From an uncultured Thiohalocapsa sp. (GTDB lineage Bacteria > Pseudomonadota > Gammaproteobacteria > Chromatiales > Chromatiaceae), in NCBI RefSeq assembly GCF_913062725.1, contig NZ_CAJXWY010000011.1:1-64000 (forward strand): a stretch of 64,000 nt of DNA, written 5' to 3'. Positions 45,518 to 54,621 of this stretch are shown here, piece after piece; the first letter of the stretch is position 1, and each line of letters begins with the position of its first letter. The translations under genes and the position numbers were made by a program. Under the pieces are notes generated by a model. It searched no databases and was not told the origin of the DNA. It worked only from the letters and a program-made list of their open reading frames with translations.

Positions 45518-47752
45518 ATGCGCCGAGCCCTAAAGTTCCCCCACGCCATACCCGCAACCACCGCCGACACGCCCGGCGCCGGCTGGCATCCGTCCGATGA
45601 ACAGCGTACGGCAACGCCGCAGCTGCGAGTATCGGTGCCAGTGACGCTGTTGCTCGCACTCATACTAGGGGCGCTATTGTCGGCCCCGCAGCCGGGCGTT
45701 GCCGGGCAGCAGCAGCCGGTCATCGGCCATCGTATCGACGCCGTGTTGGACCCCGAAGCCGGGACTCTGCACGCAACGGACACGATAACCCTGCCCGAGG
45801 ACACGGCGCAGTTCGTCTTTCTGCTGCACCAGGGACTGCGCCCGCGGGTGGAGAACGGCGAGGCGGTGCTCGAGCGCATCGGCCGCGACGGCCATTTGGA
45901 GCGCTTCCGGCTCACCCCGGCCACCAACCAGCCCGTGACGCTACGCTACGGCGGGCGCATCCGCCACCCCCTCACCAGCGTGCGCGAGGGCATGGGCCGG
46001 GAGCGCCAGCAGTTGGTGGGCACCATCGACGCCGATGGCGTGTTTCTCACCGGCTACACCGGCTGGTATCCCACCATGCCCGGCGCCCTGAACCGCATGC
46101 AGCTGGACGTGCGGCTGCCGCCGGGCTGGCTCGCCGTCTCCCAGGGCGCCGGCCCGGAGCCCATCGGCGGTGACGACGCGCATGTGCGCTGGACCGAGGA
46201 ACAGCCCCAGGACGAGCTCTATCTCAGCGCGGCGAGGTTCAAGCTCTATCGCCAGCCCACGCCCCACGGCGAAGCCCAGGCCTATCTGCGCCTGCCGGAC
46301 GAGGCGCTGGCGGACAGATATCTGGCGGCCACGGCGGATTACCTCGCCCGCTACAGCGCGCTCATCGGCGCCTATCCCTATGCCAAATTCGCGCTGGTGG
46401 AGAACTTCTGGGAGACCGGCTACGGCATGCCCTCGTTCACGCTGCTCGGCTCGCGGGTGATGCGCCTGCCCTTCATCCTGCACAGCTCCTACCCCCACGA
46501 GATCCTTCACAACTGGTGGGGCAACGGCGTCTATGTGGACTACGCCGCCGGCAACTGGGCGGAAGGCCTGACGGCCTATCTCTCGGATCACCTCAACCAG
46601 GCCCTGGCCGGGGCGGGCGCCGATTACCGGCGCGATCAGCTCAAGGCCTATGCGGACTATGTGCGCGACGGCGCCGACTTCCCCCTCACCGCGTTCCGCG
46701 GCCGCCACGGCAGCGCCTCCCAGGCCATCGGCTACGGCAAGATGCTCATGACCCTGCACATGCTGCGGGTCATGCTCGGGGACGACGACTTCCGCGACGG
46801 ACTGCGCCGCTTCTTTGACCAGAATCGCTTTCGCAGCGCCGACTTCGACGACCTGAGGCGCGCCTTCGAGCAGGCGGGCGAGCGCGATCTGGCGGCCTTC
46901 TTCGCGGCCTGGACCACGCGCCCGGGCGCCGCCCGACTCGCGCTCGACGACGTCGAGGTGGCGCAAGGCAGCGACGGCGGTTATGTCGTCACCGGCAGCG
47001 TGCACCAGGTGCAGGAGGACGCGGCCTTGCCCATGGATGTGCCGGTGGTGGTGCACGCCGGGGACGGCACGCCGCAGCGGGTGCTGGCGCCCTTCGACGG
47101 GCGCACCGCCCGCTTCGAGGTGCAGCTCGACGCCGCGCCGGCGCGGGTGGCGGTGGATCCGCAGTTCGAGACCTTCCGGCATCTGCTGCCGGCGGAGTCC
47201 CCGGCCTCGCTGAGCAATCTCTTCGGCGCCGAGCGCGGGCTCATGGTACTGCCGGCGGCGGCGCCGGCACCCCGGCAACGGGCCTACCGCAAGCTCGCGC
47301 AGGCCTGGCAACGGGGCCAGGCGGGCTGGGACATCGTGCTCGACGACACGCTGACGACCCTGCCGCAGGACCGCGCCGTCTGGCTGTTCGGCTGGGAGAA
47401 TGCCTTCGTCGACGCCGTCGCCGGCGCGGCGCCGGGGCTGGTCCTCGATGCCGACACCCGGACACTGACCCTGGCGGGAACGGCGCACACCGATGTCAGC
47501 ACCGCCGTCGCCGTCGGCGATGCGACACATGCCATCGGCTGGGTGGCGGCCGCCACCCCGGCGGCGGTGCCCGGCCTGGCGCGCAAGCTGCCGCACTACG
47601 GCAAGTATGGCTACCTGACCTTCACCGGCGATGCGCCGGACAATCAGGTCAAGGGGCAATGGCCGCCCGGGGATTCCGCCCTCACCCAATGGCTCAGTGA
47701 TGCCCGCCCGCAGCTGCGGATGCCGACGCCGAGCACCCTCGTGAGTCGCTGA
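45518..47752 (+). CDS. M1-type (gluzincin) membrane or secreted aminopeptidase
   Basis: 744 residues from the ATG at 45518. The N-terminus is long (about 38 residues) before a hydrophobic segment (VTLLLALILGALLSAPQPG) that acts as signal or anchor. The zinc site is PHEILHNWWGN (HExxH) with the third ligand Glu in GNWAEGLTAYLSDH. The usual GAMEN motif is replaced by GMPSFTLLG, which occurs in M1-like groups of uncertain specificity. The C-terminal third (about 480-744) has no strong motif. It is divergent from the ChaN-PDZ gene, and its 3' end overlaps the convergent regulator gene by 59 bases. Confidence 0.8.
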   Translation: MRRALKFPHAIPATTADTPGAGWHPSDEQRTATPQLRVSVPVTLLLALILGALLSAPQPGVAGQQQPVIGHRIDAVLDPEAGTLHATDTITLPEDTAQFVFLLHQGLRPRVENGEAVLERIGRDGHLERFRLTPATNQPVTLRYGGRIRHPLTSVREGMGRERQQLVGTIDADGVFLTGYTGWYPTMPGALNRMQLDVRLPPGWLAVSQGAGPEPIGGDDAHVRWTEEQPQDELYLSAARFKLYRQPTPHGEAQAYLRLPDEALADRYLAATADYLARYSALIGAYPYAKFALVENFWETGYGMPSFTLLGSRVMRLPFILHSSYPHEILHNWWGNGVYVDYAAGNWAEGLTAYLSDHLNQALAGAGADYRRDQLKAYADYVRDGADFPLTAFRGRHGSASQAIGYGKMLMTLHMLRVMLGDDDFRDGLRRFFDQNRFRSADFDDLRRAFEQAGERDLAAFFAAWTTRPGAARLALDDVEVAQGSDGGYVVTGSVHQVQEDAALPMDVPVVVHAGDGTPQRVLAPFDGRTARFEVQLDAAPARVAVDPQFETFRHLLPAESPASLSNLFGAERGLMVLPAAAPAPRQRAYRKLAQAWQRGQAGWDIVLDDTLTTLPQDRAVWLFGWENAFVDAVAGAAPGLVLDADTRTLTLAGTAHTDVSTAVAVGDATHAIGWVAAATPAAVPGLARKLPHYGKYGYLTFTGDAPDNQVKGQWPPGDSALTQWLSDARPQLRMPTPSTLVSR

Positions 47753-48392
47753 GTGCGCCACCGCCGGCGCGCATGCGCGTGTCGAGACCACCGTGGAGCG
47801 CCACGGCGTATTTCACCAGCTCTGCCTGCGATGTCAGGCCGAGCTTGGACATCATGCGCCGGCGGTAGGTGTCGACGGTCTTGGTGCTGATGCCCATGAG
47901 CTGCGCCACCTCACGGGCGCGCTTGCCGTCGGCCAGTTGCTTGAGCACCAGCCGCTCGCGCCGGGACAGGAGTCGTTTTTCGGGGCCGCCCAGGATCTGT
48001 TCCGACCCGGGCAGCCAGGTCTGACCGCCGGCGACGGCGCGCACCGCGTCGGCCAGGGTGGCGACGGATTCATCCTTGAGCACATAACCCTGGACGCCGG
48101 CCTCCACCATCTGCGAGACGAACGATCGCTCCCCCTGCGCCGACAGGGCGATCACGCGGGTTCGCGGCAACTGCTTGACGATCTGTGTCGTCGCCTCGAT
48201 GCCGTCGACGATCGGCATGGAGATATCCATCAGGACGATGTCGGGCTTCCAGGCCTGTGCCAGGATGATGGCCTCGGCGCCATCGCCGGCATTGGCGACG
48301 ACCTCGATGTCCGGCTGGCTGGAGAGCAGCGCGCCGATGGACTCCCTAATCATTTTGTGGTCGTCGGCGAGCACGACTTTGATGCTGGACAT
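47694..48392 (-). CDS. NarL/FixJ-family response regulator
   Basis: 232 residues. The receiver domain (about 4-120) has VVLADDHKMIRESI, the acceptor Asp in IVLMDISMPIVDG, and YVLKDESV. The LuxR-type helix-turn-helix (about 145-205) contains LSRRERLVLKQLADGKRARE and ISTKTVDTYRRRMMSKLG. It should bind DNA when phosphorylated by a HisKA_3 kinase; the one at 28294-29907 is a candidate, not an adjacent partner. The last 25 residues are Ser/Gly/Ala-rich and lie over the 3' end of the peptidase gene. Confidence 0.93.
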   Translation of the reverse strand: MSSIKVVLADDHKMIRESIGALLSSQPDIEVVANAGDGAEAIILAQAWKPDIVLMDISMPIVDGIEATTQIVKQLPRTRVIALSAQGERSFVSQMVEAGVQGYVLKDESVATLADAVRAVAGGQTWLPGSEQILGGPEKRLLSRRERLVLKQLADGKRAREVAQLMGISTKTVDTYRRRMMSKLGLTSQAELVKYAVALHGGLDTRMRAGGGALSDSRGCSASASAAAGGHH

Positions 48393-48512
48393 ACGGGCCC
48401 TCCGTCACAGCAATGTCTCTGAAACCGCCTCAACACGGACAGCAGTTGAGGATTCAACGCGAGCCTATACTGCCGTAACCCCGAGAAACGTCAATTACGT
48501 CCATCGGCTGGA

Positions 48513-49784
48513 TCAATCATCTATCGCCCGCCGGTCGACATCGCCCGGCATCTTGTCTGCCAAACGCCGACACCGGCGCTCGCGCTCCGGACCCGGCGGC
48601 AGCGCCTGCGCGCAGGCCAGCGCCCGCCGCAGGTCCTTGGCACGATGCTCGTAATGCTTCGCCAACGCCTCCAGCGCCGCCGCGTCGCCAACCGCGGCGA
48701 GCTGCTCCCACAGCGCCACCGCCGCGCGCCAATCCCCGGCCCGCAGGTGCAGCCGCGCCAGCAGGTGTCGCGCCGGTGCGCTCGGGGTCTCAGCCTGCGC
48801 GGCGACCAGCAGTTGCCGGGCCGCGATGCCGTCACCACGGGCGAGGCGCCAGCGGGCGATGCGCAGCACATCGCCGCCGTGGGCAGCCGGTGCCCGATGC
48901 ACCGCCGCCAGGCGCGCCGGCAGCGCCGCGACGGAGAGCAGATCCACGCGGTTGTGCGCCAGCACGGCTCCCAGCCGGCTGGCGTCGCCGCGGCGCAGCC
49001 ACGCCAGCCAGGCCGCCGGCGCTTCGGCACCCGGCAGGTCGTCGGCGCGCACATGGGCCAGCAAGCGCCGCTCCACGGTGGCGAGGCGGCAGTCCGGCCA
49101 AACGCCGCCGAAAGCCCGCCGCAGCGGATGCAGCAGGTCCAGATGGGGCAGATGGGCGGCGGTCTCGGCGAGCCTGGCCAGCCGCAGCCGGGCGGCCAGC
49201 AAGGGCACATCGAAGGTCTTGCCGTTGTAGCTGAGCAGCAGTTCCGCCGCCGCCAGGTCCGTGCGCACCTGCGCCAGGAATGCCGCCTCCGCATCCAGGC
49301 GCGTCAGCAGATACTGCACCAGCGCCAGATGGCCGTCGCGCCAGCGGGCGAGTCCGACGACGAACACCCAGGTGCCGGTGCCGCCGGCGAGGCCGCTGGT
49401 CTCGGTGTCCAGCACCACCCAGCCGCGTGGATCGGTGGGGGCGTCGGGCTGCAGCAGGCTCACCGCCGCCGGCTCCGGGCGCAGGGCGCAGCGACCGTGG
49501 GCCAGGGCGAGGGGGCGGCTTTGTGTCAGCCGCAGCACGCCGGGGGCGAGGCGCTCGGCGCCGAGCTCGGCGGCTAGGGCCGCCTCGTCGAGCACCCGCT
49601 CGACTGGTGCGGTCACCGCCGCCGGCGGCGCCGGTTGGGGTGCGCCGGCGCGGGCCGCGCCCAGGCGCCGCAGCCGCGCCGCCAGGCTCGGCTGCGCAGG
49701 GCCCGGGGCTGTGCTCGCATCGGCGGCCGGTGCCGTTACGGCGTCGCCGCGCACCCGCCGCAGGCGCTCACGCAGGCTGCTCAT
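48513..49784 (-). CDS. mrfB: MrfB-like DnaQ/RNase H-fold exonuclease (YprB family)
   Basis: 423 residues. The exonuclease core (about 120-300) has GWVVLDTETSGLAGGTGTW with the DEDD-type DxE, ELLLSYNGKTFDVPLLAARL, LDLLHPLRRAF, and a final AHNRVDLLSV. The C-terminal 110 residues are TPR-like helices (ARWRLARGDGIAARQLLV). The start ATG overlaps the stop of the helicase gene (ATGA), as in the mrfA-mrfB pair of Bacillus, which removes mitomycin-type DNA damage independently of UvrABC. The N-terminal 90 residues are Ala/Pro/Arg-rich linker. Function in this organism is inferred from family and operon. Confidence 0.82.
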   Translation of the reverse strand: MSSLRERLRRVRGDAVTAPAADASTAPGPAQPSLAARLRRLGAARAGAPQPAPPAAVTAPVERVLDEAALAAELGAERLAPGVLRLTQSRPLALAHGRCALRPEPAAVSLLQPDAPTDPRGWVVLDTETSGLAGGTGTWVFVVGLARWRDGHLALVQYLLTRLDAEAAFLAQVRTDLAAAELLLSYNGKTFDVPLLAARLRLARLAETAAHLPHLDLLHPLRRAFGGVWPDCRLATVERRLLAHVRADDLPGAEAPAAWLAWLRRGDASRLGAVLAHNRVDLLSVAALPARLAAVHRAPAAHGGDVLRIARWRLARGDGIAARQLLVAAQAETPSAPARHLLARLHLRAGDWRAAVALWEQLAAVGDAAALEALAKHYEHRAKDLRRALACAQALPPGPERERRCRRLADKMPGDVDRRAIDD

Positions 49785-52576
49785 GCATCCCCCCACCGGC
49801 GCGATGCCGTCGCGGCGGATGTCCCGGCCGCCGTCGGTGCGTCCGCGCGCCGGTCGCCGCCGTCGCCGGGGTGCCCCGCGAGCAGCCGCAGCACCGATGC
49901 CGCCAGGTACTTCGGCGATGACGGACGCTGCTCGTCCCCCGGCAGAATGGGGCCGACGCAGGCCGGGCAACCGCCGGTACAGGCACACGCGCGCACCAGC
50001 GCCAGCGCATCGGCCACCAGAACCGCCGCGCCATCGAACAGCGGCCCCGAAAGACCGACCCCGCCGGGATAGTTGTCGTAGAGAAAGAGCGTCGGCTCGA
50101 ATCCGCCCGCCGGCGGCCCATCCAGGGGCTGGTTGTCCGGGCCGCGCAGCTGACCGCGACCGTCGGCGCCTATGGCGGCGAACCAGCGCCCCTGCCCATC
50201 GCCGACGGCACGCCCCAGATCCGGCACCTCCGCCATGACCCGTAGCGCCGCCACGTGGTGCAGCGCATAGGCGGCACCGAGGAAGCCCTCCACCAACCGC
50301 TCCCGGCTGCCGAAGGTGGCGGCGACGGCGCGTGCCAGCGCCCGCGGGTGCAGCTGCCACCAGACCGCCGTGGTGTGCATCTCCTGATCCGGCAGATCGA
50401 TGTGGCCGTAGCCAATGTTGTCGTGGCTGTAATAGCGGATTTTCTTGTACCCCGGATAGCGCCGCACCAGGTGCACCTCGCCCTGGGCGACGGCCGCCAT
50501 GGCAGCGTCCGCCCCAGCCCGCGTGGTCTCGGCGTCGCCGTCGGCATGGCGCGCTGCCCCGATGCCGTCCGCCGCGGACAACGCCGGCACCCTCTCCTGC
50601 CGGTCGAATTCCGCCAGAATCTTGAGCTTGGTGTAGTCGATGGCGTCGGTGTAATAGTCCGCCCGGGTCTTGGTCACATAGGCCTTGCGGCCGCTCCAGT
50701 CGAGTCGCTCCACCTGGTAGGGCTGGGACTGCACCATGTAGATGGCGCCCTCGTAGACGGTCCCGGGCGCCCCCGAGTCGTCCACTTCGGCGATGATGGT
50801 CTGCTGGCCGCCGGTGGTATCGATGACGACGAAGTTGCCCTCCGCCACCGAGCGCAGGGACACCGCATTGGCCGGGTAACTGTCCGCCACCCAGAACCAT
50901 TGCCCGCCGCCATCGGCGCCGGTGCGCTGCAGCAGCCCCTCGTCGCGCAGATAGGCGAGCATCTCGCCGAGATCCTCGGTGCAGTCGCCGAAGGCCTCGC
51001 CGTCGCGAAACGGCAGCTCGAAGGCGGCGCAGCGCACGTGATCCATCAGGATCAGGAGCTGGTCCGGATGGATGCGGGCGTGCTCCGGCGATGCACCCAG
51101 GAAGAACTCCGGGTGGCGCACCATGTACTGATCCAGCGGGTCGCTGGTGGCCACCAGCACGCCCAGGCTCGGGCGATTGCGCCGTCCGGCCCGGCCGAGT
51201 CGCTGCCAGGTGGCGGCGATGGTGCCCGGATAGCCGTTGAGCACGGCGACGTCCAGGGCGCCGATGTCCACGCCGAGCTCCAGCGCCGAGGTGCTCACCA
51301 CCGAGTCCACGCGACCCGCCCGCAGCGCGCGCTCGCCGCTGCGGCGCTCGCTCGGCAGGTAGCCGCCGCGGTAGGCGAGCACCCGCGGCGGTCGGCGCGG
51401 ATCGCGATCGAAGACGTCCTTCAGGTATTTGGTGATGACCTCCACCATCAGCCGCGAGCGGGCGAAGACGATGTTCTTGAGCCCCTGCCTGGTCGCCGCC
51501 CGGGCGATGCGCGTGGTCTGCGAGCGAGCCGAGGCGCGGATGCCGAGGTCCGGGTCGATGACCGGTGGGTTCCACAGCAGCAGGTGGCGCTCACCCCGCG
51601 GTGCGCCGCTGTCGGTGAGCGCATGCACCGGCGCACCGATCAGCCGCCCCGCCAGCGCCGCCGGATTGGCGATGGTGGCGGAGGCGAAGATGAACACGGG
51701 ACTGGCCCCATAGAAACGGCAGACGCGCCGCAGCCGCCGGAAGACATTGGCCACATGGCTGCCGAAGACGCCGCGGTAACCGTGCAGCTCGTCGACGACG
51801 ATGAACTGCAGCGACTCGAAGAACTGTGCCCACTTGGTGTGATGGGGCAGGATGGCCTGGTGCAGCATGTCCGGGTTGGACAAGACGATGTCGCCGCGGG
51901 TGCGCACGGCCTTGCGGGCATCGCCCGGGGTGTCGCCGTCGAAGGTGAAGGCCTTGATGCCGAGCGATTCAGCGGCGACGCCGCGCTCGCCCGCGCGCCC
52001 GACACCGCATTCGAAACCGCCGCTCACGCCGGTCTTGCGCTGGATACCGGCGCATTCGTTCGAGCGCGCTTGCGACACCGATGCGGTCGCCGCGGCAGCC
52101 GCCCCCGCCAACGCCTGATTCAGCTCCGAGAGCTCCGCCACCTGGTCCTGGGCCAGCGCCTTGGTGGGGAACAGATACAGTGCCTTGGCCTGCCGCGTCA
52201 GCACCGCATCCAGCACCGGCAGGTTGTAGCAGAGCGTTTTGCCGGAGGCGGTGGGCGTGGCCACCACCAGGTGCTCGCCCGCCCGTACCCGGTCCCAGGC
52301 CTCGCACTGGTGGGCATAGAGCCGGGTCAGCCCCCGCGCCACCAGCGCCGCCCGCAGCCGTGGATGCAGGTCCGGCGGCAGCGCGGTGAAGCGCGCGGCC
52401 TGCGCCGGCATGGCCAGCTCGCCGGTGATGCGCCCGCCGTATTTGCGCTTCAGCCCGCGGAGCAGGCGGTGGACGCGGTCGTCATCGGGCGTGGTGGCGA
52501 CGGCACCGGCGGGCGCCGGTCCTGCGGGCGGCGCCAGATCGGGCGCGACGGGTGGGTGATCGATGATGGCGGACAT
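49781..52576 (-). CDS. mrfA: MrfA-like DEAD/DEAH-box helicase (YprA family)
   Basis: 931 residues. Helicase motifs: ATPTASGKTLCYNLP (motif I), YLFPTKALAQDQVAEL (Ia), VVDELHGYRGVFGSHV (II, DELH), FIFASATIANP (III) and STSALELGVDIGALDVAVLN with QRLGRAGRR (V-VI). The C-terminal domain ends with a four-Cys cluster (CACTGGCPAC) that binds zinc in MrfA. A segment of about 45 residues rich in Ala, Gly and Ser (nucleotides about 51955-52110) interrupts the region between motifs Ia and Ib and is not typical of the family. It is followed by mrfB with a four-base overlap. Confidence 0.88.
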   Translation of the reverse strand: MSAIIDHPPVAPDLAPPAGPAPAGAVATTPDDDRVHRLLRGLKRKYGGRITGELAMPAQAARFTALPPDLHPRLRAALVARGLTRLYAHQCEAWDRVRAGEHLVVATPTASGKTLCYNLPVLDAVLTRQAKALYLFPTKALAQDQVAELSELNQALAGAAAAATASVSQARSNECAGIQRKTGVSGGFECGVGRAGERGVAAESLGIKAFTFDGDTPGDARKAVRTRGDIVLSNPDMLHQAILPHHTKWAQFFESLQFIVVDELHGYRGVFGSHVANVFRRLRRVCRFYGASPVFIFASATIANPAALAGRLIGAPVHALTDSGAPRGERHLLLWNPPVIDPDLGIRASARSQTTRIARAATRQGLKNIVFARSRLMVEVITKYLKDVFDRDPRRPPRVLAYRGGYLPSERRSGERALRAGRVDSVVSTSALELGVDIGALDVAVLNGYPGTIAATWQRLGRAGRRNRPSLGVLVATSDPLDQYMVRHPEFFLGASPEHARIHPDQLLILMDHVRCAAFELPFRDGEAFGDCTEDLGEMLAYLRDEGLLQRTGADGGGQWFWVADSYPANAVSLRSVAEGNFVVIDTTGGQQTIIAEVDDSGAPGTVYEGAIYMVQSQPYQVERLDWSGRKAYVTKTRADYYTDAIDYTKLKILAEFDRQERVPALSAADGIGAARHADGDAETTRAGADAAMAAVAQGEVHLVRRYPGYKKIRYYSHDNIGYGHIDLPDQEMHTTAVWWQLHPRALARAVAATFGSRERLVEGFLGAAYALHHVAALRVMAEVPDLGRAVGDGQGRWFAAIGADGRGQLRGPDNQPLDGPPAGGFEPTLFLYDNYPGGVGLSGPLFDGAAVLVADALALVRACACTGGCPACVGPILPGDEQRPSSPKYLAASVLRLLAGHPGDGGDRRADAPTAAGTSAATASRRWGDA

Positions 52577-52645
52577 GGCTGGCTCCGGCGGTGTTTGACG
52601 GAGCCTACCGCAGCACAGGCTCAGTCCGTGAGCCTGTGCCCCCCG

Positions 52646-53224
52646 CTATCCCGACCGCTCCGGCGCCAGGTGCTCGAAGACCTCGGCGAGGGGGACCGAG
52701 ACGTCCAGCGATGAGAAACGGCAGACTTCGGTGTCTGGGGCATACACATGCAGCAGCCACTCGCCGTCCGACGCGCGCCGGAAGCTCTCCACCCGGCGGG
52801 AGGGAATGTCCACCAGCACATACTCCTCGAGCGACGGCAGGGTACGGTAGGCGGCGAACTTGTCGCCGCGGTCGAAGGCGGCGGTGGAGTCAGAGAGCAC
52901 CTCTGCGACGAGAGTCGGATGCTCGATGTACAGCTCCGCCGCATGGTCCAGGGGGTCGCAGGACACCATGACATCCGGGTAGAAGAAGGCATTCGCCGCC
53001 TCGACGCGGAGCTTCAGGTCCGACACATAGGCTTGGCAGGGGCCGCCGCGGAGGCGCTGCTTCAGGGCCGTCGCCAGATTCAGCGTCGCCACGACGTGCT
53101 CGCGCCGCGCGCCGACCATGGCGAACACCTCGCCGCGCACATACTCGTGCTTGTCCGGCTGCTGCGCTTCCCAGGCGAGGTAGCTGTCGGCGTCCAGGGG
53201 GCTATGCTCGGCGGCGGCTGTCAT
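52646..53224 (-). CDS. Uma2/DUF820-family PD-(D/E)XK nuclease-fold protein
   Basis: 192 residues from the ATG at 53224. The family pattern is clear: YLAWEAQQPDKHEYVRGEVF, then FFYPDVMVSCDP with the first acidic residue, PTLVAEVLSDSTAAFDRGDK with Glu and later Lys, and LEEYVLVD. Uma2 proteins are widespread and multicopy in cyanobacteria and some proteobacteria; their targets are unknown. It has no partner gene and lies between mrfA and the heat-shock cluster. Confidence 0.85.
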   Translation of the reverse strand: MTAAAEHSPLDADSYLAWEAQQPDKHEYVRGEVFAMVGARREHVVATLNLATALKQRLRGGPCQAYVSDLKLRVEAANAFFYPDVMVSCDPLDHAAELYIEHPTLVAEVLSDSTAAFDRGDKFAAYRTLPSLEEYVLVDIPSRRVESFRRASDGEWLLHVYAPDTEVCRFSSLDVSVPLAEVFEHLAPERSG

Positions 53225-53358
53225 GGCTGACCTGCGGGGCGTGGGGGCGGCGTATGGCCAGGATTGCGGCGGCGATACGGGCCGCCGCTGCGTGACATGG
53301 CGGACGCACAAACACTATCCAAAAGCCCGCCGCATTGTCCACCGCAGGCGGCTGGGGC

Positions 53359-53856
53359 TCAGTGCACCGTCACCTGGACGCGGCGGCGGCGATGCGCGGC
53401 CTTGGGCAGCTCGACGCGCAGCACGCCGTGCTGGTAGCTGGCGTCAGCCCTGGCGGTGTCGACGGTGTCCGGCAGCGGCACCACCCGCTGGAAGCTGCCA
53501 TAGGCGCATTCGTTGACGTGCCAGCGGCCTTCGGTACGCTCGCGGGCCATCTGCTTCTCGCCGCGGACGATCAGGCAATCGTCCTGGACCTCCAGCTGGA
53601 GGTCGTCTTTGCTCATGCCGGGGGCCTCCACGCGCACGACCACGCGGTCGTCGTCATCGAAGACCTCGGCGGCGAGCAGGCCCCAGCCGGTGCTGCGCGC
53701 GGCGAACTCCCGGGCCTCGCCGGCGCTCTTGTCGCCGCGCCCACCGGTGAATTTGGTCATGGCGCCGGAAGCCTGCCGGTACAGCTGATCCCAGCCGTCC
53801 ACGACACGATCCCAGGCCTGGCTCAGGCCTTCGCGCACTTGCTGTAGCGTCGTCAT
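53359..53856 (-). CDS. Small heat-shock protein, Hsp20/alpha-crystallin family
   Basis: 165 residues. The alpha-crystallin domain (about 60-160) has VVRVEAPGMSKDDLQLEVQD, a middle GEKQMARERTEGRWHVNECA, and ends VLRVELPKAAHRRRRVQV. The N-terminal 55 residues are variable, as usual. It holds unfolding proteins as oligomers without ATP. A strong AGGAGG precedes the start by six bases. It is the last of three sHSP genes on this strand, and differs from the other two, so the oligomers may be mixed. Confidence 0.9.
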   Translation of the reverse strand: MTTLQQVREGLSQAWDRVVDGWDQLYRQASGAMTKFTGGRGDKSAGEAREFAARSTGWGLLAAEVFDDDDRVVVRVEAPGMSKDDLQLEVQDDCLIVRGEKQMARERTEGRWHVNECAYGSFQRVVPLPDTVDTARADASYQHGVLRVELPKAAHRRRRVQVTVH

Positions 53857-53984
53857 GGCTTAACCTCCTGTCAGTTGGGTTGTGAAAAACGTTGGGGACG
53901 ACGGTTCGCCGTTGGGGCTCACCGCTCGCGCTCGCTGAAGGGGCCGGGACCGAGGCGGAACCCATCCCGGCACCCCTCGGACCC

Positions 53985-54143
53985 CTAGGCACCCCCGTAC
54001 AGCAGGTCGCCCGGCATGTCATCGACGCTGAATTCCGTCCTCGGATTGCCGTCGTCGTCCTTGCCGTCGTCGTCATCGACTCGGGACGCTCGCTCATGAG
54101 TGCGGGCGTCGGCCGAGGATCGATGACCGCCGCACGGAAGCAC
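53985..54143 (-). CDS. Possible small acidic ORF between two sHSP genes
   Basis: A 52-codon frame with a GTG start at 54143, preceded by AGGA at four bases, begins 28 bases after the stop of the middle sHSP gene and stays on the same strand. The product has an Asp-rich centre (DDDDGKDDDG) and ends FSVDDMPGDLLYGGA. The match to no family, non-ATG start and short length make it uncertain. Its place in a heat-shock operon and its plausible ribosome site are the arguments for it. The frame was checked codon by codon over the N-terminal half. Confidence 0.35.
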   Translation of the reverse strand: MLPCGGHRSSADARTHERASRVDDDDGKDDDGNPRTEFSVDDMPGDLLYGGA

Positions 54144-54171
54144 GCGGTCCTGGCCCCCGAGCGCCAGCCCC

Positions 54172-54564
54172 TCAGGCGGCCCGCACTTCGATGCGCCGCG
54201 GGCGCTGCTCCGGATGCTTCGGGATGTGCAGCCGCAGCACGCCGTCCTTGAGGCTGGCGTCGATCTGGTCCGTCATGAGCTCATTGCTCAGGGTAAAGCT
54301 GCGGCTGTAGCGGGTGCTGCGCACATCCGCATACAACGCTTCGGCGGCCTCGGGCAGCTCGATTTGCACCTCGCCCTCGATCCGGAGCGTGTTGGCATCC
54401 ACCTGCACATGCAGGCGGTCCTTGGACACGCCGGGCATGTCGGCTTCGATGGTGATGCCCTCGGCGTCCTCGAAGACGTCGACTGGCGGTCGCAGTGCTT
54501 CGTCGGCCCGGCGCGCCGGGCTGCGGGCGGTTTCGGTTGCGTTGCGGCTGGTTTCGGTGGTCAT
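54172..54564 (-). CDS. Small heat-shock protein, Hsp20/alpha-crystallin family
   Basis: 130 residues. The alpha-crystallin core reads VDVFEDAEGITIEADMPGVS, KDRLHVQVDANTLRIEGEV, and the end GVLRLHIPKHPEQRPRRIEV with the I/V-x-I/V-like motif near the C-terminus. It resembles the HspC/Hsp20.1 type. GGAGG lies seven bases before the ATG. It is the middle gene of the three-sHSP cluster. Confidence 0.92.
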   Translation of the reverse strand: MTTETSRNATETARSPARRADEALRPPVDVFEDAEGITIEADMPGVSKDRLHVQVDANTLRIEGEVQIELPEAAEALYADVRSTRYSRSFTLSNELMTDQIDASLKDGVLRLHIPKHPEQRPRRIEVRAA

Positions 54565-54621
54565 GGTGTCCTCCAGGAATCGGATGGCTGATGGCGGGCG
54601 CTCACGACGAGCGCTGCGGTG

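Noticed and set aside
50255-52714. Plus-strand frame of 819 codons opposite the MrfA helicase
   Set aside because: Antisense shadow; the minus-strand frame has all helicase motifs.
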